This document shows, piece after piece, positions 36,481-44,981 of a stretch of DNA of 64,000 bases. Location of the stretch: positions 1-64,000 of the forward strand of contig NZ_FMXE01000023.1 in assembly GCF_900103735.1 (NCBI RefSeq). The letters are read 5' to 3'. The notes beneath the pieces are model-generated. The model did not search any database, was not told the origin of the DNA, and saw nothing but the letters and a program-made list of their open reading frames with translations. The stretch comes from Algoriphagus alkaliphilus (GTDB lineage: Bacteria; Bacteroidota; Bacteroidia; Cytophagales; Cyclobacteriaceae). Both the position numbers and the translations under genes were made by a program. Position 1 is the stretch's first letter; each line of letters starts with the position of its first letter.

Positions 36481-37167
36481 ATGTTGCTCCAAACCCTCTC
36501 TACAGACAGTTTATCCAATTTAAATGAATTGGTACCAGGTACCACTAAACAAAGCATCGGTCTCCTTGATCTTTTGATCAAAGGGGGATACATGATGATT
36601 CCCTTGTACATACTACTTGTACTTGCAATCTTCATTTTCTTCGAGAAACTCATCACTCTAAAGAAAGCCTCCAAAACTTCCAACCATCTGATGGACCAGG
36701 TAAAGATCTTGGTACAAAGTGGTCAGACCGAAAAAGCAAGAATGCTTTGTTCCGGTGAAAACACTCCCGTTGCAAATATGATCGCAAAGGGGATTGAACG
36801 GATCGGCTCACCTTTGAAAAATATCGAAGTTTCCATCGAGAACGTTGGTAAAATAGAGATTTACAAGTTGGAGAAAAACCTGGGTCTTTTGGCTACAGTT
36901 TCCGGTGCAGCCCCAATGATCGGTTTTTTGGGAACGGTAACGGGGATGATTCAAGCCTTTATTGCAATTGCCCAAGAAGAAGGAATGGTTTCACCCAAAC
37001 TTCTTTCGATGGGAATCTACGAGGCAATGATTACCACTGCTGCAGGATTGGTAGTGGGGATTGTGGCTTACCTAGGTTACAACTACTTGGTGACACAGGT
37101 TTCCAAGTTGGTTCATAACATGGAATACACCTCAGTCGAATTTATTGACCTCCTTCAGGATAAATAA
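36481..37167 (+). CDS. MotA/TolQ/ExbB proton channel family protein
   Basis: A 228-residue inner-membrane protein with three spans: YMMIPLYILLVLAIFIFFE near the N-terminus and two in the C-terminal half. ATVSGAAPMIGFLGTVTGM and ITTAAGLVVGIVAYLGYN carry the channel-lining Thr and the loop typical of ExbB/TolQ. With ExbD/TolR it converts the proton gradient into force on a periplasmic partner. It is 2 bases from the ExbD gene. Sequence alone does not decide between ExbB and TolQ. Confidence 0.95.
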   Translation: MLLQTLSTDSLSNLNELVPGTTKQSIGLLDLLIKGGYMMIPLYILLVLAIFIFFEKLITLKKASKTSNHLMDQVKILVQSGQTEKARMLCSGENTPVANMIAKGIERIGSPLKNIEVSIENVGKIEIYKLEKNLGLLATVSGAAPMIGFLGTVTGMIQAFIAIAQEEGMVSPKLLSMGIYEAMITTAAGLVVGIVAYLGYNYLVTQVSKLVHNMEYTSVEFIDLLQDK

Positions 37168-37169
37168 CT

Positions 37170-37559
37170 ATGGGACTCCAGTCAAAAAATAAGGTAGATC
37201 CGGCATTCAGCATGTCATCCATGACAGATATTATATTTCTGTTATTGATTTTCTTCATGTTGACTTCCTCGTTTATTACTCCGTCGGGACTTCCTGTGAA
37301 TTTACCTTCCAGTGAGACCTCGGATATCGTCTTGCAGGAAGTATCGGTGACGATCACCAAAGACTTCAAATATTCCGTGAATGACCGGATTGTAGCCCGT
37401 GATCAGATCAAATCTGAACTGACTTCCTTGCTTCAGGGAAAAAAAGGTCAAGTTGTTTTGCACATTGATAAGGAAGTGCCCGTTGAATACTTAGTGGAGA
37501 TTGGCGGAATAGCTGCTGGCTTGGAAGCCAACGTCTCTATCGCTACTAAACCGTACTAA
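37170..37559 (+). CDS. ExbD/TolR family biopolymer transport protein
   Basis: A 129-residue single-span protein. The N-terminal SMSSMTDIIFLLLIFFMLTSSFI contains the essential membrane aspartate of ExbD/TolR. The periplasmic part ends VVLHIDKEVPVEYLVEIGG, the dimerising domain. It works with the ExbB/TolQ protein just upstream, and the TonB-like gene starts 2 bases downstream. Confidence 0.95.
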   Translation: MGLQSKNKVDPAFSMSSMTDIIFLLLIFFMLTSSFITPSGLPVNLPSSETSDIVLQEVSVTITKDFKYSVNDRIVARDQIKSELTSLLQGKKGQVVLHIDKEVPVEYLVEIGGIAAGLEANVSIATKPY

Positions 37560-37561
37560 TC

Positions 37562-38521
37562 ATGCAAACTTGGAACACAGACGATGTCGAAAAAGACAGT
37601 AAGCGGAAATCAGCAATCATTACGATTGTCTTGAATATCCTTTTACTTCTGGCGTTCTATTTCATTGTGGTATGGAAACAACCTATTCCACCGCTTCCTA
37701 AATTTGGCTTGGAGTTGAATCTGGGCTTCACTGAGACGGGTTCCGGAGACAGAAACAGTCCAAATGCACCTTCTGAAGTGCAAACAAAAGTGACAGAGGC
37801 CGCTGCACCCGGCGAAATCGCACCAGCTGTAACCAAACCGGCCACTCCTGCACCAAGTCCAAAAACAGAAACAGCTAAACCAAAAGCAGCTGCAAAACCA
37901 GCTGCCAATCAAGCTGTGACAACTAAGCCCTCACCCATAAAAGGAGTGGAAAAGGCTGCCGTAGAAACCAAAAAGCCGGAACCAACCAAAGCGGAGCCTA
38001 CCAAGACAGTCACTGCACCTGCCAAATCCGAGGCGGAAGCTACCACCCAAAAAGCTCCGGAACAGCCAAAAATTGATCAAAGAGCAGTAATGGGTGCCGG
38101 CGGAACATCCGGCAAAGGCACCCAACCTGCATCCGGTGGAGCACAGGGAACCTCTAACGCCAAAGGGGATGAAGGCAAGCCTACAGGGACTGTCGATGGT
38201 CGAGCTGTGATGGGTGAAGGATCAGGAAAAGGCGCAAATTCCGGTGCGGGATATAGTTTGGATCTTGCCGGATGGGATTTTGCATCCAAGCCAAATATCA
38301 ATGATCGGGTTTCGACTCGAAATGGAAGGATTGTGTTTAAAATCACAATTGACGATTCAGGTCGTGTAGTTCAGGCAGTTCCTTTGGAATACAACGTCTC
38401 CAATGATGTGCTTGCTTATTACCGTCAGGTGGTCAATCAGATTAATTTCAGAAAATCCGGAGGTACTTCCACAGCGGATTTTTCCACCGGTAAAATCACC
38501 TTCATCATCAAGGTAGATTAA
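37562..38521 (+). CDS. TonB/TolA-like energy transducer with internal repeat
   Basis: A 319-residue protein: a membrane span at residues 17-37, a long Pro/Lys/Ala-rich linker, and a C-terminal TonB-type domain (GRIVFKITIDDSGRVVQAVPLEYNVSNDV, ending in TFIIKVD). The linker holds a repeated motif, RAVMG(A/E)G...GKG, at residues 174-187 and 214-224. A similar repeated motif is known in TonB-like proteins of Flavobacteriia. The C-terminal domain lacks the YP motif expected of a classic TonB. So it may contact a specific partner rather than general TonB boxes. Confidence 0.85.
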   Translation: MQTWNTDDVEKDSKRKSAIITIVLNILLLLAFYFIVVWKQPIPPLPKFGLELNLGFTETGSGDRNSPNAPSEVQTKVTEAAAPGEIAPAVTKPATPAPSPKTETAKPKAAAKPAANQAVTTKPSPIKGVEKAAVETKKPEPTKAEPTKTVTAPAKSEAEATTQKAPEQPKIDQRAVMGAGGTSGKGTQPASGGAQGTSNAKGDEGKPTGTVDGRAVMGEGSGKGANSGAGYSLDLAGWDFASKPNINDRVSTRNGRIVFKITIDDSGRVVQAVPLEYNVSNDVLAYYRQVVNQINFRKSGGTSTADFSTGKITFIIKVD

Positions 38522-38679
38522 GATTTTTTTTTGCACGCTGCTAAAAGTTGACTATTCTCATCTGAAAGGTTTGGAAGACCGATGCCGGAAGACCGAAGAT
38601 TTTCAGCAATTTCCGTAAGTAGTTTTTTCCAAAGATCAGCTTAATTTGTTGGTAAAATACCTGATATTCGAAGTATAAA

Positions 38680-39978
38680 ATGACTTACCCGGAGACGCTG
38701 GACTATCTATTTAATTCCTTGCCCATGTTTCAGCGAGTGGGCGCTTCCGCATATAAAAGTGATCTTAACAATACCCTCGCACTTTGCAAGTTTTTGGGAA
38801 ATCCGGAGCGAAAATTCAACTCCATCCATATTGCTGGGACCAATGGGAAAGGAAGCACCTCACATACGCTGGCTGCTATACTTCAAGCTGCCGGATATAA
38901 AACAGGACTTTATACTTCCCCACACCTAAAATCCTTTACCGAACGAATCCGACTCAACGGAGATGAAATCGCTCAGGATGCCGTGGTTCAGTTTGTAACC
39001 GAGAACAGGGATTTTCTCGATGATTTAAAACCCAGTTTCTTTGAGATGACTGTGGGAATGGCTTTTTGGTATTTTGCGCAGCAAAAAGTGGATATCGCCG
39101 TGATCGAAGTAGGAATGGGAGGGAGACTGGACAGCACCAATGTGATTATTCCCGAGCTCAGCATCATCACCAATATTGGCTATGACCATATGCAGTTTTT
39201 GGGAAATACCCTTCCTGAGATAGCAGGCGAAAAGGCCGGAATCATCAAGCCTCAAATACCTGTGATTATCAGTCAAACGCAAGCCGATACCACTTCTGTT
39301 TTCCTCGATAAAGCGAGGCAAATGAATACTCCCATTGTTTTTGCAGATGAAAAGTTTGCAATAAAGAGCCTAAGGGAAAAGAGATCACAAGATCAAATTT
39401 TGGCTGAATTTGAAGTTTCCAGTAAAGGGAAATCGGAAATCCTTGAGTTTGGACTTTTGGGTAATTATCAGAAATATAACTTACCCGGAATACTCGAAGC
39501 CGTTGATGAACTTCGAAATCAAGGCTGGAAAATATCGGAAGAAGCGGTTAAAATAGGCTTGGCAGAAGTTGTAGTATTGACCGGACTGAAGGGGCGCTGG
39601 CAGATATTGGGAGAGAATCCGACGGTCATCGCTGACACGGGTCATAATGAACCGGGAATCCGGGAGATTTTAGCGCAGTTGAAAAATCATACCTTCACTA
39701 GGCTTTGGATGGTCATCGGGATGGTGCAGGATAAGGATATTTCCAACATCCTCAACCTACTGCCAAAAGAGGCGAACTATGTCTTTTGCAATGCCCAAAT
39801 TCCGAGAGCTATGCCGGCAGACCAACTGGCGGAGATGGCTTTTTCTTTGGGACTCAAAGGAGAAATCATTCCAAATGTAAACGATGCTTTAAACTTTGCC
39901 CGAAAAAATGCCGGCTCAGATGACCTGATATTTGTTGGAGGGAGTACTTTTGTGGTCGCAGAAATCGACGAGCTTTAA
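38680..39978 (+). CDS. folC: Folylpolyglutamate synthase/dihydrofolate synthase
   Basis: A 432-residue Mur-ligase-type enzyme that adds glutamate to folates. Motifs: IHIAGTNGKGSTSHTLA (P-loop), TSPHLKSFTERIRLNG, GMGGRLDSTNVI and the C-terminal ADTGHNEPG. It abuts trmB with no gap (TAA then ATG), so they are one transcript. It lies downstream of the TonB-like gene after 158 bases containing a low-complexity stutter (GAAGACCGATGCCGGAAGACC). Confidence 0.95.
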   Translation: MTYPETLDYLFNSLPMFQRVGASAYKSDLNNTLALCKFLGNPERKFNSIHIAGTNGKGSTSHTLAAILQAAGYKTGLYTSPHLKSFTERIRLNGDEIAQDAVVQFVTENRDFLDDLKPSFFEMTVGMAFWYFAQQKVDIAVIEVGMGGRLDSTNVIIPELSIITNIGYDHMQFLGNTLPEIAGEKAGIIKPQIPVIISQTQADTTSVFLDKARQMNTPIVFADEKFAIKSLREKRSQDQILAEFEVSSKGKSEILEFGLLGNYQKYNLPGILEAVDELRNQGWKISEEAVKIGLAEVVVLTGLKGRWQILGENPTVIADTGHNEPGIREILAQLKNHTFTRLWMVIGMVQDKDISNILNLLPKEANYVFCNAQIPRAMPADQLAEMAFSLGLKGEIIPNVNDALNFARKNAGSDDLIFVGGSTFVVAEIDEL

Positions 39979-40644
39979 ATGAGTAGAAAAAAGATGGTGC
40001 GCTTCGCTGAAAACGAAGTGAATCCCAATGTAATACAGGCCGGAAAGGCAATTTTTGAAGAAATCAAAGGCCACTGGAACGACACCCAATTCCAAAACGA
40101 AAACCCGATTGTGGTTGAATTGGCCTGCGGAAGAGGAGAATTTACAGTGGGTTTAGGTCGGGAATACCGTGATCAAAATTTCATCGGAGTAGATATCAAA
40201 GGAAGCCGAATCTGGAAAGGAAGCTCCGTCGCAACTGCTGAGGGTATTACCAATGTGGCTTTTCTCAGAACTCAAATTCAGAACTTAGATCAGTTTTTTG
40301 CCCAAGGCGAGATTTCAGAACTTTGGATCACTTTTCCAGATCCTTTCCCGAGGGATGGAGATGAAAAGCGTCGATTAACATCTCCGAGATTTCTTGACAT
40401 GTACAAGCCAATGATCAAATCCGGCGGAATCGTTCATTTCAAGACCGACAATACCGGGCTTTTTGAGTATTCACTCGAATTGGTCAAATCCAGAGAAGAT
40501 ATCGAAGTCCTTGCTTTCACTTCTGATTTTTATCAAAGTGAAATGAAAGACGACCACCATGGAATCAAAACCAAGTACGAGAAATTGTTTTCGGATAAAG
40601 GTGAAAAGATCAAATACCTGAAGTTCCGGTTTAAGACTGAATAG
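39979..40644 (+). CDS. trmB: tRNA (guanine(46)-N7)-methyltransferase
   Basis: A 221-residue SAM-dependent methyltransferase that makes m7G46 in the tRNA variable loop. VVELACGRGEFTVGLGREY is the SAM site, LWITFPDPFPRDGDEKRRL carries the conserved PDP/W motif, and FKTDNTGLFEYS follows. It starts immediately after the folC stop and its end overlaps the convergent histidine kinase gene by 14 bases. Confidence 0.95.
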   Translation: MSRKKMVRFAENEVNPNVIQAGKAIFEEIKGHWNDTQFQNENPIVVELACGRGEFTVGLGREYRDQNFIGVDIKGSRIWKGSSVATAEGITNVAFLRTQIQNLDQFFAQGEISELWITFPDPFPRDGDEKRRLTSPRFLDMYKPMIKSGGIVHFKTDNTGLFEYSLELVKSREDIEVLAFTSDFYQSEMKDDHHGIKTKYEKLFSDKGEKIKYLKFRFKTE

Positions 40645-43018
40645 TGTCAATCTCTATTTTCTCCAAATAAAAGGCTTTCAGGATCTTTTCAAATAATAAT
40701 TCGGAATCTACAGGTTTGGTTATGTAGTCATCCATGCCAACATTATTTGCGTGAATTTTGCTTTTTTCAGTGGTATCCGCTGTGACGGCGATGATTGGTA
40801 CATTCGTGTGCCTCAGTCCACCTCGCCCGCCTCGGATGGCCTCTGTGGCTTCGTATCCGTCCATTTCCGGCATTTGGAGATCCATCAGGATTAGGGCGAA
40901 GGATTTGGAGTTTAACTTGTCCAGGGCCTCCAATCCATGTCCTGCAAAATCAAAGGTAATCCCTTCCCACTTTCTGAGGATAGATTTGATTACTAACTGG
41001 TTGACAGGATTGTCTTCCACGACCAATATCGATTTTCCTTTCAAAAGAGCTTTTGAGTTTTTTTTGATTAATTCTAAGGGTTCCTGCGGTGCTTTTTGGA
41101 AGGTAAGCCTGACCTCGACAGTGGTACCTAACCCGACTTTACTTTCAATTGACACACTTCCCTGATACAAATTCACCAAGGCTTTGACGATGCAAAGTCC
41201 CAAGCCAAATCCCCCGAATTTCCGCTTGTCATCGATTTGTTCCTGAATGAAGGATTCAAATATCCGATCCAGTTTTTCGGGCCTTATTCCAATGCCCGTA
41301 TCAGAGACATTGAAGGTTAAGATTTGATTTTCTCCGTTTTCCTCAAGTTGTGTGATTTGTAATTTCACTTTTCCCGAAGGTGTAAATTTGATTGCATTAT
41401 TGAGAACATTATTCAGAATCTGACGAAACCGGACAGCATCGCCGACGATTCGTTTTGGGAGTTCGACATTTTCTTCATAGATAAAAGTCAGTCCTTTGTC
41501 GCGTGCCTGCTGATAGCCGAGGGATTTGATTTCTGTCATGGACTTTTGAAGATCAAAAGGTTTCCGCTCTAAGCTAATCTCTCCTTTTTCGATTTTGGAA
41601 AAATCCAAAATATCATCAATCGAGGTCAAAAGTGAAACTGAAGAGTACTTGATCACCTCTAGATTTTCTTTGATTTTTTCGTCAGAAATTTCAGACATGA
41701 TTGACTGAGAAAGTCCCAAAATCGCATTGAGCGGGGTGCGCAGTTCATGGCTCATATTGGAAAGAAAATAGGACTTGATCTCGTTGCTTTCTTCAGATCG
41801 CTGAAGGGCTAGGGTTTGCGCTTTTTCCTTTTCATTTCGCAAAAGTCGAATCCTGTTTGCCATCGACAGGGACAGAAATAGAATCTCAAGCCCGGTACCC
41901 AATTTGGCGGAATTTTCTGTGATGAAAGAGTTTGGAATTAGGTTGAAATTATTGAGAATAAATACGATAAAACCCAGAGTAAATGAGGCAATACCCAATG
42001 CAAAGAAAATATCAACAGGTTGTTTTCTGATGATACTTAATGTCACACCTATAGTACAGAGTATGATTAGTGTAAAGCCAAGTCCATTGACCAGTGGATA
42101 ATACAACGGACGTCCGGGATCGTATATTAATATGCCCAATATCAGGATCAGGATTGAGATATTGACACTGTTGAAAGCAGTATTCAGTGGTTTTGAGAAG
42201 TTTTTGACTCGACTATATACCTGCGTGTACCTTCCGAATAGAACTCCCGATATCGCAGCAAAAAGCAACAGACTTCTGTCAGCAAACCAGCCGGAATCTT
42301 TAAGGAAATATTGAAAAAAATACCCATCCAATGAGGAATGAAGCAAAGCCACTGAAACCACATAAAAGACGTAGAGCATGAAACTTTTTTCCCTGATCCC
42401 AAAATAGAAAAACAAATAGGTGGTTGCAGCTAAAGCAAGCAATCCGTAAAAGATCCCAAAAACAAGTTGATCAAAATAGGTTGACTTAATCAATGAAAAA
42501 TCATTATGAATGGTCAGCGGAAGACTGATAACCTCTCCATCACTGTGCAGATGCAAAAAGAATTCTGCGGAGGAGTTAGCTTCCAGTTGGATAGGAAAAA
42601 GTAACTTTCGGTGTTCTACCGGTCGATTGGCAAATGGAATCATATCTCCATTTTTGACCAGACTAATTTTTTCATCTGCATCTATGCGATAAAGATCAGC
42701 CACATCAGTAATGGGGCGGGCAGTTTCAAGAAACCACTTCTTATCCTCATTGGAGGAATTTGTCAATTTGAATCTGACCCAATAGTGATGGTTGGTAAAT
42801 CCCAGGTTGGTGGTAGGGTTTGCCAAAGGTGTGAAAATGAAATTTGACTTGTTACCAAGAACTTCCTCAAGGGACACAAAATCCTCACCCAAGTCTAGTA
42901 TTTCAGACTGATGATGAATTGAAAAAGGATATTTTTCAACAGAATTCACATGTTTCCCATCAGCAAGAACCACTATGGAAAGACATGCCATTGTAAGGGT
43001 GAAGTACAATTTTAGCAT
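40631..43018 (-). CDS. Hybrid histidine kinase, 7TMR-DISM type
   Basis: A 795-residue sensor. Residues 1-20 are a signal peptide, about 25-165 a periplasmic 7TMR-DISMED2 domain, about 180-390 seven membrane spans, then HisKA with the phosphorylated H424 (NMSHELRTPLNAILG), a HATPase domain (NNVLNNAIKFTPSG, DTGIGIRPEKL, FGGFGLGLCIVK), and a C-terminal receiver with D713 (LILMDLQMPEMDG). DISMED2 domains are thought to bind carbohydrates. No separate response regulator is adjacent, so output would go through another protein. It is followed on the same strand by the acyl-CoA cluster upstream. Confidence 0.95.
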   Translation of the reverse strand: MLKLYFTLTMACLSIVVLADGKHVNSVEKYPFSIHHQSEILDLGEDFVSLEEVLGNKSNFIFTPLANPTTNLGFTNHHYWVRFKLTNSSNEDKKWFLETARPITDVADLYRIDADEKISLVKNGDMIPFANRPVEHRKLLFPIQLEANSSAEFFLHLHSDGEVISLPLTIHNDFSLIKSTYFDQLVFGIFYGLLALAATTYLFFYFGIREKSFMLYVFYVVSVALLHSSLDGYFFQYFLKDSGWFADRSLLLFAAISGVLFGRYTQVYSRVKNFSKPLNTAFNSVNISILILILGILIYDPGRPLYYPLVNGLGFTLIILCTIGVTLSIIRKQPVDIFFALGIASFTLGFIVFILNNFNLIPNSFITENSAKLGTGLEILFLSLSMANRIRLLRNEKEKAQTLALQRSEESNEIKSYFLSNMSHELRTPLNAILGLSQSIMSEISDEKIKENLEVIKYSSVSLLTSIDDILDFSKIEKGEISLERKPFDLQKSMTEIKSLGYQQARDKGLTFIYEENVELPKRIVGDAVRFRQILNNVLNNAIKFTPSGKVKLQITQLEENGENQILTFNVSDTGIGIRPEKLDRIFESFIQEQIDDKRKFGGFGLGLCIVKALVNLYQGSVSIESKVGLGTTVEVRLTFQKAPQEPLELIKKNSKALLKGKSILVVEDNPVNQLVIKSILRKWEGITFDFAGHGLEALDKLNSKSFALILMDLQMPEMDGYEATEAIRGGRGGLRHTNVPIIAVTADTTEKSKIHANNVGMDDYITKPVDSELLFEKILKAFYLEKIEIDTIQS

Positions 43019-43068
43019 GTTCTGAAGGTCGGGTTTTGCTATTTACGGTGAAAGGCCCGTTTTTGGAT

Positions 43069-43947
43069 TTACTTTACAAAATCCTGCGCTTTGTATCTGG
43101 GATTGGGATATTGGTAAAATCCCTCTCCTGATTTCTCTCCAAGTTTGCCTTGGTCAATGTAGGTTTTGAGCAAAGCAGCAAAAGCGACAGAAGCCCGATC
43201 GGGCATTTTGTGTGTCACATGCCAAGCCGTATCCAAACCTATGGAGTCTAAAATCCCAAAAGGCCCCATCGGCATGTGGAAATTAACCATCCAGGATTTG
43301 TCAATATCCTCAATAGAAGCTACTTCGCCTGTCAATAGCTTGCCTGCAGCACCGATCAAAGCCATTAGCATGGTATTGAAAATGTACCCCGGATTTTCTT
43401 TTTTCAAAATGACTGGTACCTGATTCAGCTTTCTTCCCAAATCTTCCAAAATTGGAATCAAAGCGGGATCTGTTGTCGGATGAGGCATGATGTCAACCAC
43501 CCGCGAATAAAACACATCGTGAAAATGGAAGGCACAAAATCGCTCAGGTCTACCGGAATCTTCGGCAAACATGGATGCCAGCATATACGAAGTGTTGGTA
43601 GTAAAAATGGTCTTCTCAGGAGCGATTTCTCCAAACTGTTTCCAGACCTTTTTTTTGATATCGACATCTTCGGTGACGCTTTCGTTAATGAAATCCGCAT
43701 CTTCTACAGCTTCTAAAGGATCAAGGGTGAATTTTATGCGGCTTAAAATATCCAAATCTTGCCCTTTGCTGATTTGACCTGATTTGTGAAGTTGATGCAA
43801 TATTTTTTGCATGGTATTCAGTGAAAAATCCAGGGATTTTTGTTGAACATCATACACCCTGACATGAAAACCTGAGATTGAAGACTGCAAAGCCACCCGA
43901 GAACCGAGTGTTCCCGCGCCGAGAATGCAACTATTTTTGATACTCAT
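43069..43947 (-). CDS. 3-hydroxyacyl-CoA dehydrogenase
   Basis: A 292-residue NAD-dependent enzyme. CILGAGTLGSRVALQ is the dinucleotide site; FCAFHFHDVFYSRVVDIMPHP holds the catalytic histidine region, and the C-terminal domain runs from NPGYIFNTMLMALIGAAG to GEGFYQYPNP. It oxidises 3-hydroxyacyl-CoA to 3-ketoacyl-CoA. It lies 6 bases after the APH-fold kinase gene, last in a four-gene run, which fits the product of 4-to-3-hydroxyacyl conversion. The family also holds 3-hydroxybutyryl-CoA dehydrogenases. Confidence 0.88.
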   Translation of the reverse strand: MSIKNSCILGAGTLGSRVALQSSISGFHVRVYDVQQKSLDFSLNTMQKILHQLHKSGQISKGQDLDILSRIKFTLDPLEAVEDADFINESVTEDVDIKKKVWKQFGEIAPEKTIFTTNTSYMLASMFAEDSGRPERFCAFHFHDVFYSRVVDIMPHPTTDPALIPILEDLGRKLNQVPVILKKENPGYIFNTMLMALIGAAGKLLTGEVASIEDIDKSWMVNFHMPMGPFGILDSIGLDTAWHVTHKMPDRASVAFAALLKTYIDQGKLGEKSGEGFYQYPNPRYKAQDFVK

Positions 43948-43952
43948 TTTGC

Positions 43953-44981
43953 TTATATTTTTTCGGTAAGAATACTTTTTTCAGCCATTTTTCCGGCGGC
44001 CTTGACTACATGAATTAAACCTGCAAATCTTGGGTCATTGGCAAAACCCTGAGTATATCGCTTGTAGATCTGCTGTGCAATCACTCCGACTTTGAATAGC
44101 CCAAACACATAATAAAAGAGGATATTAGTGAGATCAAACGATGTACGGCTTCCGTAATACGCGATCACCTCAGCCCTTGTCATATTTCCCGACAGGTGAG
44201 TCATGTTAAACATTTTGAGAATATTCGGATCATCAGCCTGTGCCCAATAGGCCAAGGACGTCCCAAGGTCCATCAGCGGATCACCCACTGTCGCCATTTC
44301 CCAGTCCAGCACTGCTTTGATTTCAGTTTTCTGCTCAAAATCAAGCATTAGGTTGTCGTATTTATAGTCATTGTGAAGGAAGCCGATATTTTTCGTTTGT
44401 GGGATGTTAAGCTTCAGCCATTCAGCGACTTTTTCCATTTCAGGAAGTTCATTGGTTTTGGCCTTGAAGTAGCGTTCAGACCATCCCAAGACTTGTCTTT
44501 CTACATAGCCTTCAGGTTTTCCAAGATCCGATAATCCAGATTCTTTAAGTTCTAAAAGGTGAAGCTCAACGAGGCTGTCAATGGTGTTTTCAGAAAGCCT
44601 TCTGAATTCAATTTCATTTAAAGTGAAATCAGGATTTGGTTTGTTTCTTAGAATAACTCCTTCGACAAATTCCATGACCAAAAGAGGAGCTTGATCGAAG
44701 TTCTCACCCCGATAAAGTGCAAGGGGCTTTGGTGCCTTTTGGTAACCGGCTTTTTGAAGCGCTTCGAGTACATGGCATTCCCGTACCATATCATGTGCCT
44801 TGCTGATTTTATTTCCAAATGGAGCCCTTCTCATGGCAAATTTCCCTTCAGGAGTCTGGATCAGAAAAGTGAGGTTAGAAAAACCTCCGGAGATTTGAGT
44901 GATCTCCATGGCATTCGAGTCCAGTGATAGCGTTTTCAGGAGATAGGTCTTCAGTCCTGAAAAGTCGAGTGATTTATCCAT
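43953..44981 (-). CDS. APH-fold phosphotransferase, ACAD10/11- or LvaA-like
   Basis: A 342-residue kinase-fold protein. ISGGFSNLTFLIQTPEGKFAMRR gives the nucleotide loop and lysine region, FLHNDYKYDNLML (H203, D205, N210) the catalytic loop, and VLDWEMATVGDP (D226) the metal-binding motif. These motifs match the kinase domain of ACAD10/11 and LvaA, which phosphorylate the 4-hydroxyl of 4-hydroxyacyl-CoA. It overlaps the acyl-CoA dehydrogenase gene by 8 bases, the fused partner of that domain in animals. Aminoglycoside resistance is unlikely. Confidence 0.85.
   Translation of the reverse strand: MDKSLDFSGLKTYLLKTLSLDSNAMEITQISGGFSNLTFLIQTPEGKFAMRRAPFGNKISKAHDMVRECHVLEALQKAGYQKAPKPLALYRGENFDQAPLLVMEFVEGVILRNKPNPDFTLNEIEFRRLSENTIDSLVELHLLELKESGLSDLGKPEGYVERQVLGWSERYFKAKTNELPEMEKVAEWLKLNIPQTKNIGFLHNDYKYDNLMLDFEQKTEIKAVLDWEMATVGDPLMDLGTSLAYWAQADDPNILKMFNMTHLSGNMTRAEVIAYYGSRTSFDLTNILFYYVFGLFKVGVIAQQIYKRYTQGFANDPRFAGLIHVVKAAGKMAEKSILTEKI

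Noticed and set aside
37643..37912. Two frames antisense to the TonB-like linker, rich in Cys, Phe, Trp, Gly or Ala
   Set aside because: They mirror the biased Lys/Pro/Ala codons of the linker and are not independent genes.
43953..44981. Aminoglycoside phosphotransferase (resistance gene)
   Set aside because: The motifs fit the ACAD10/11 and LvaA kinase group and the gene overlaps an acyl-CoA dehydrogenase.
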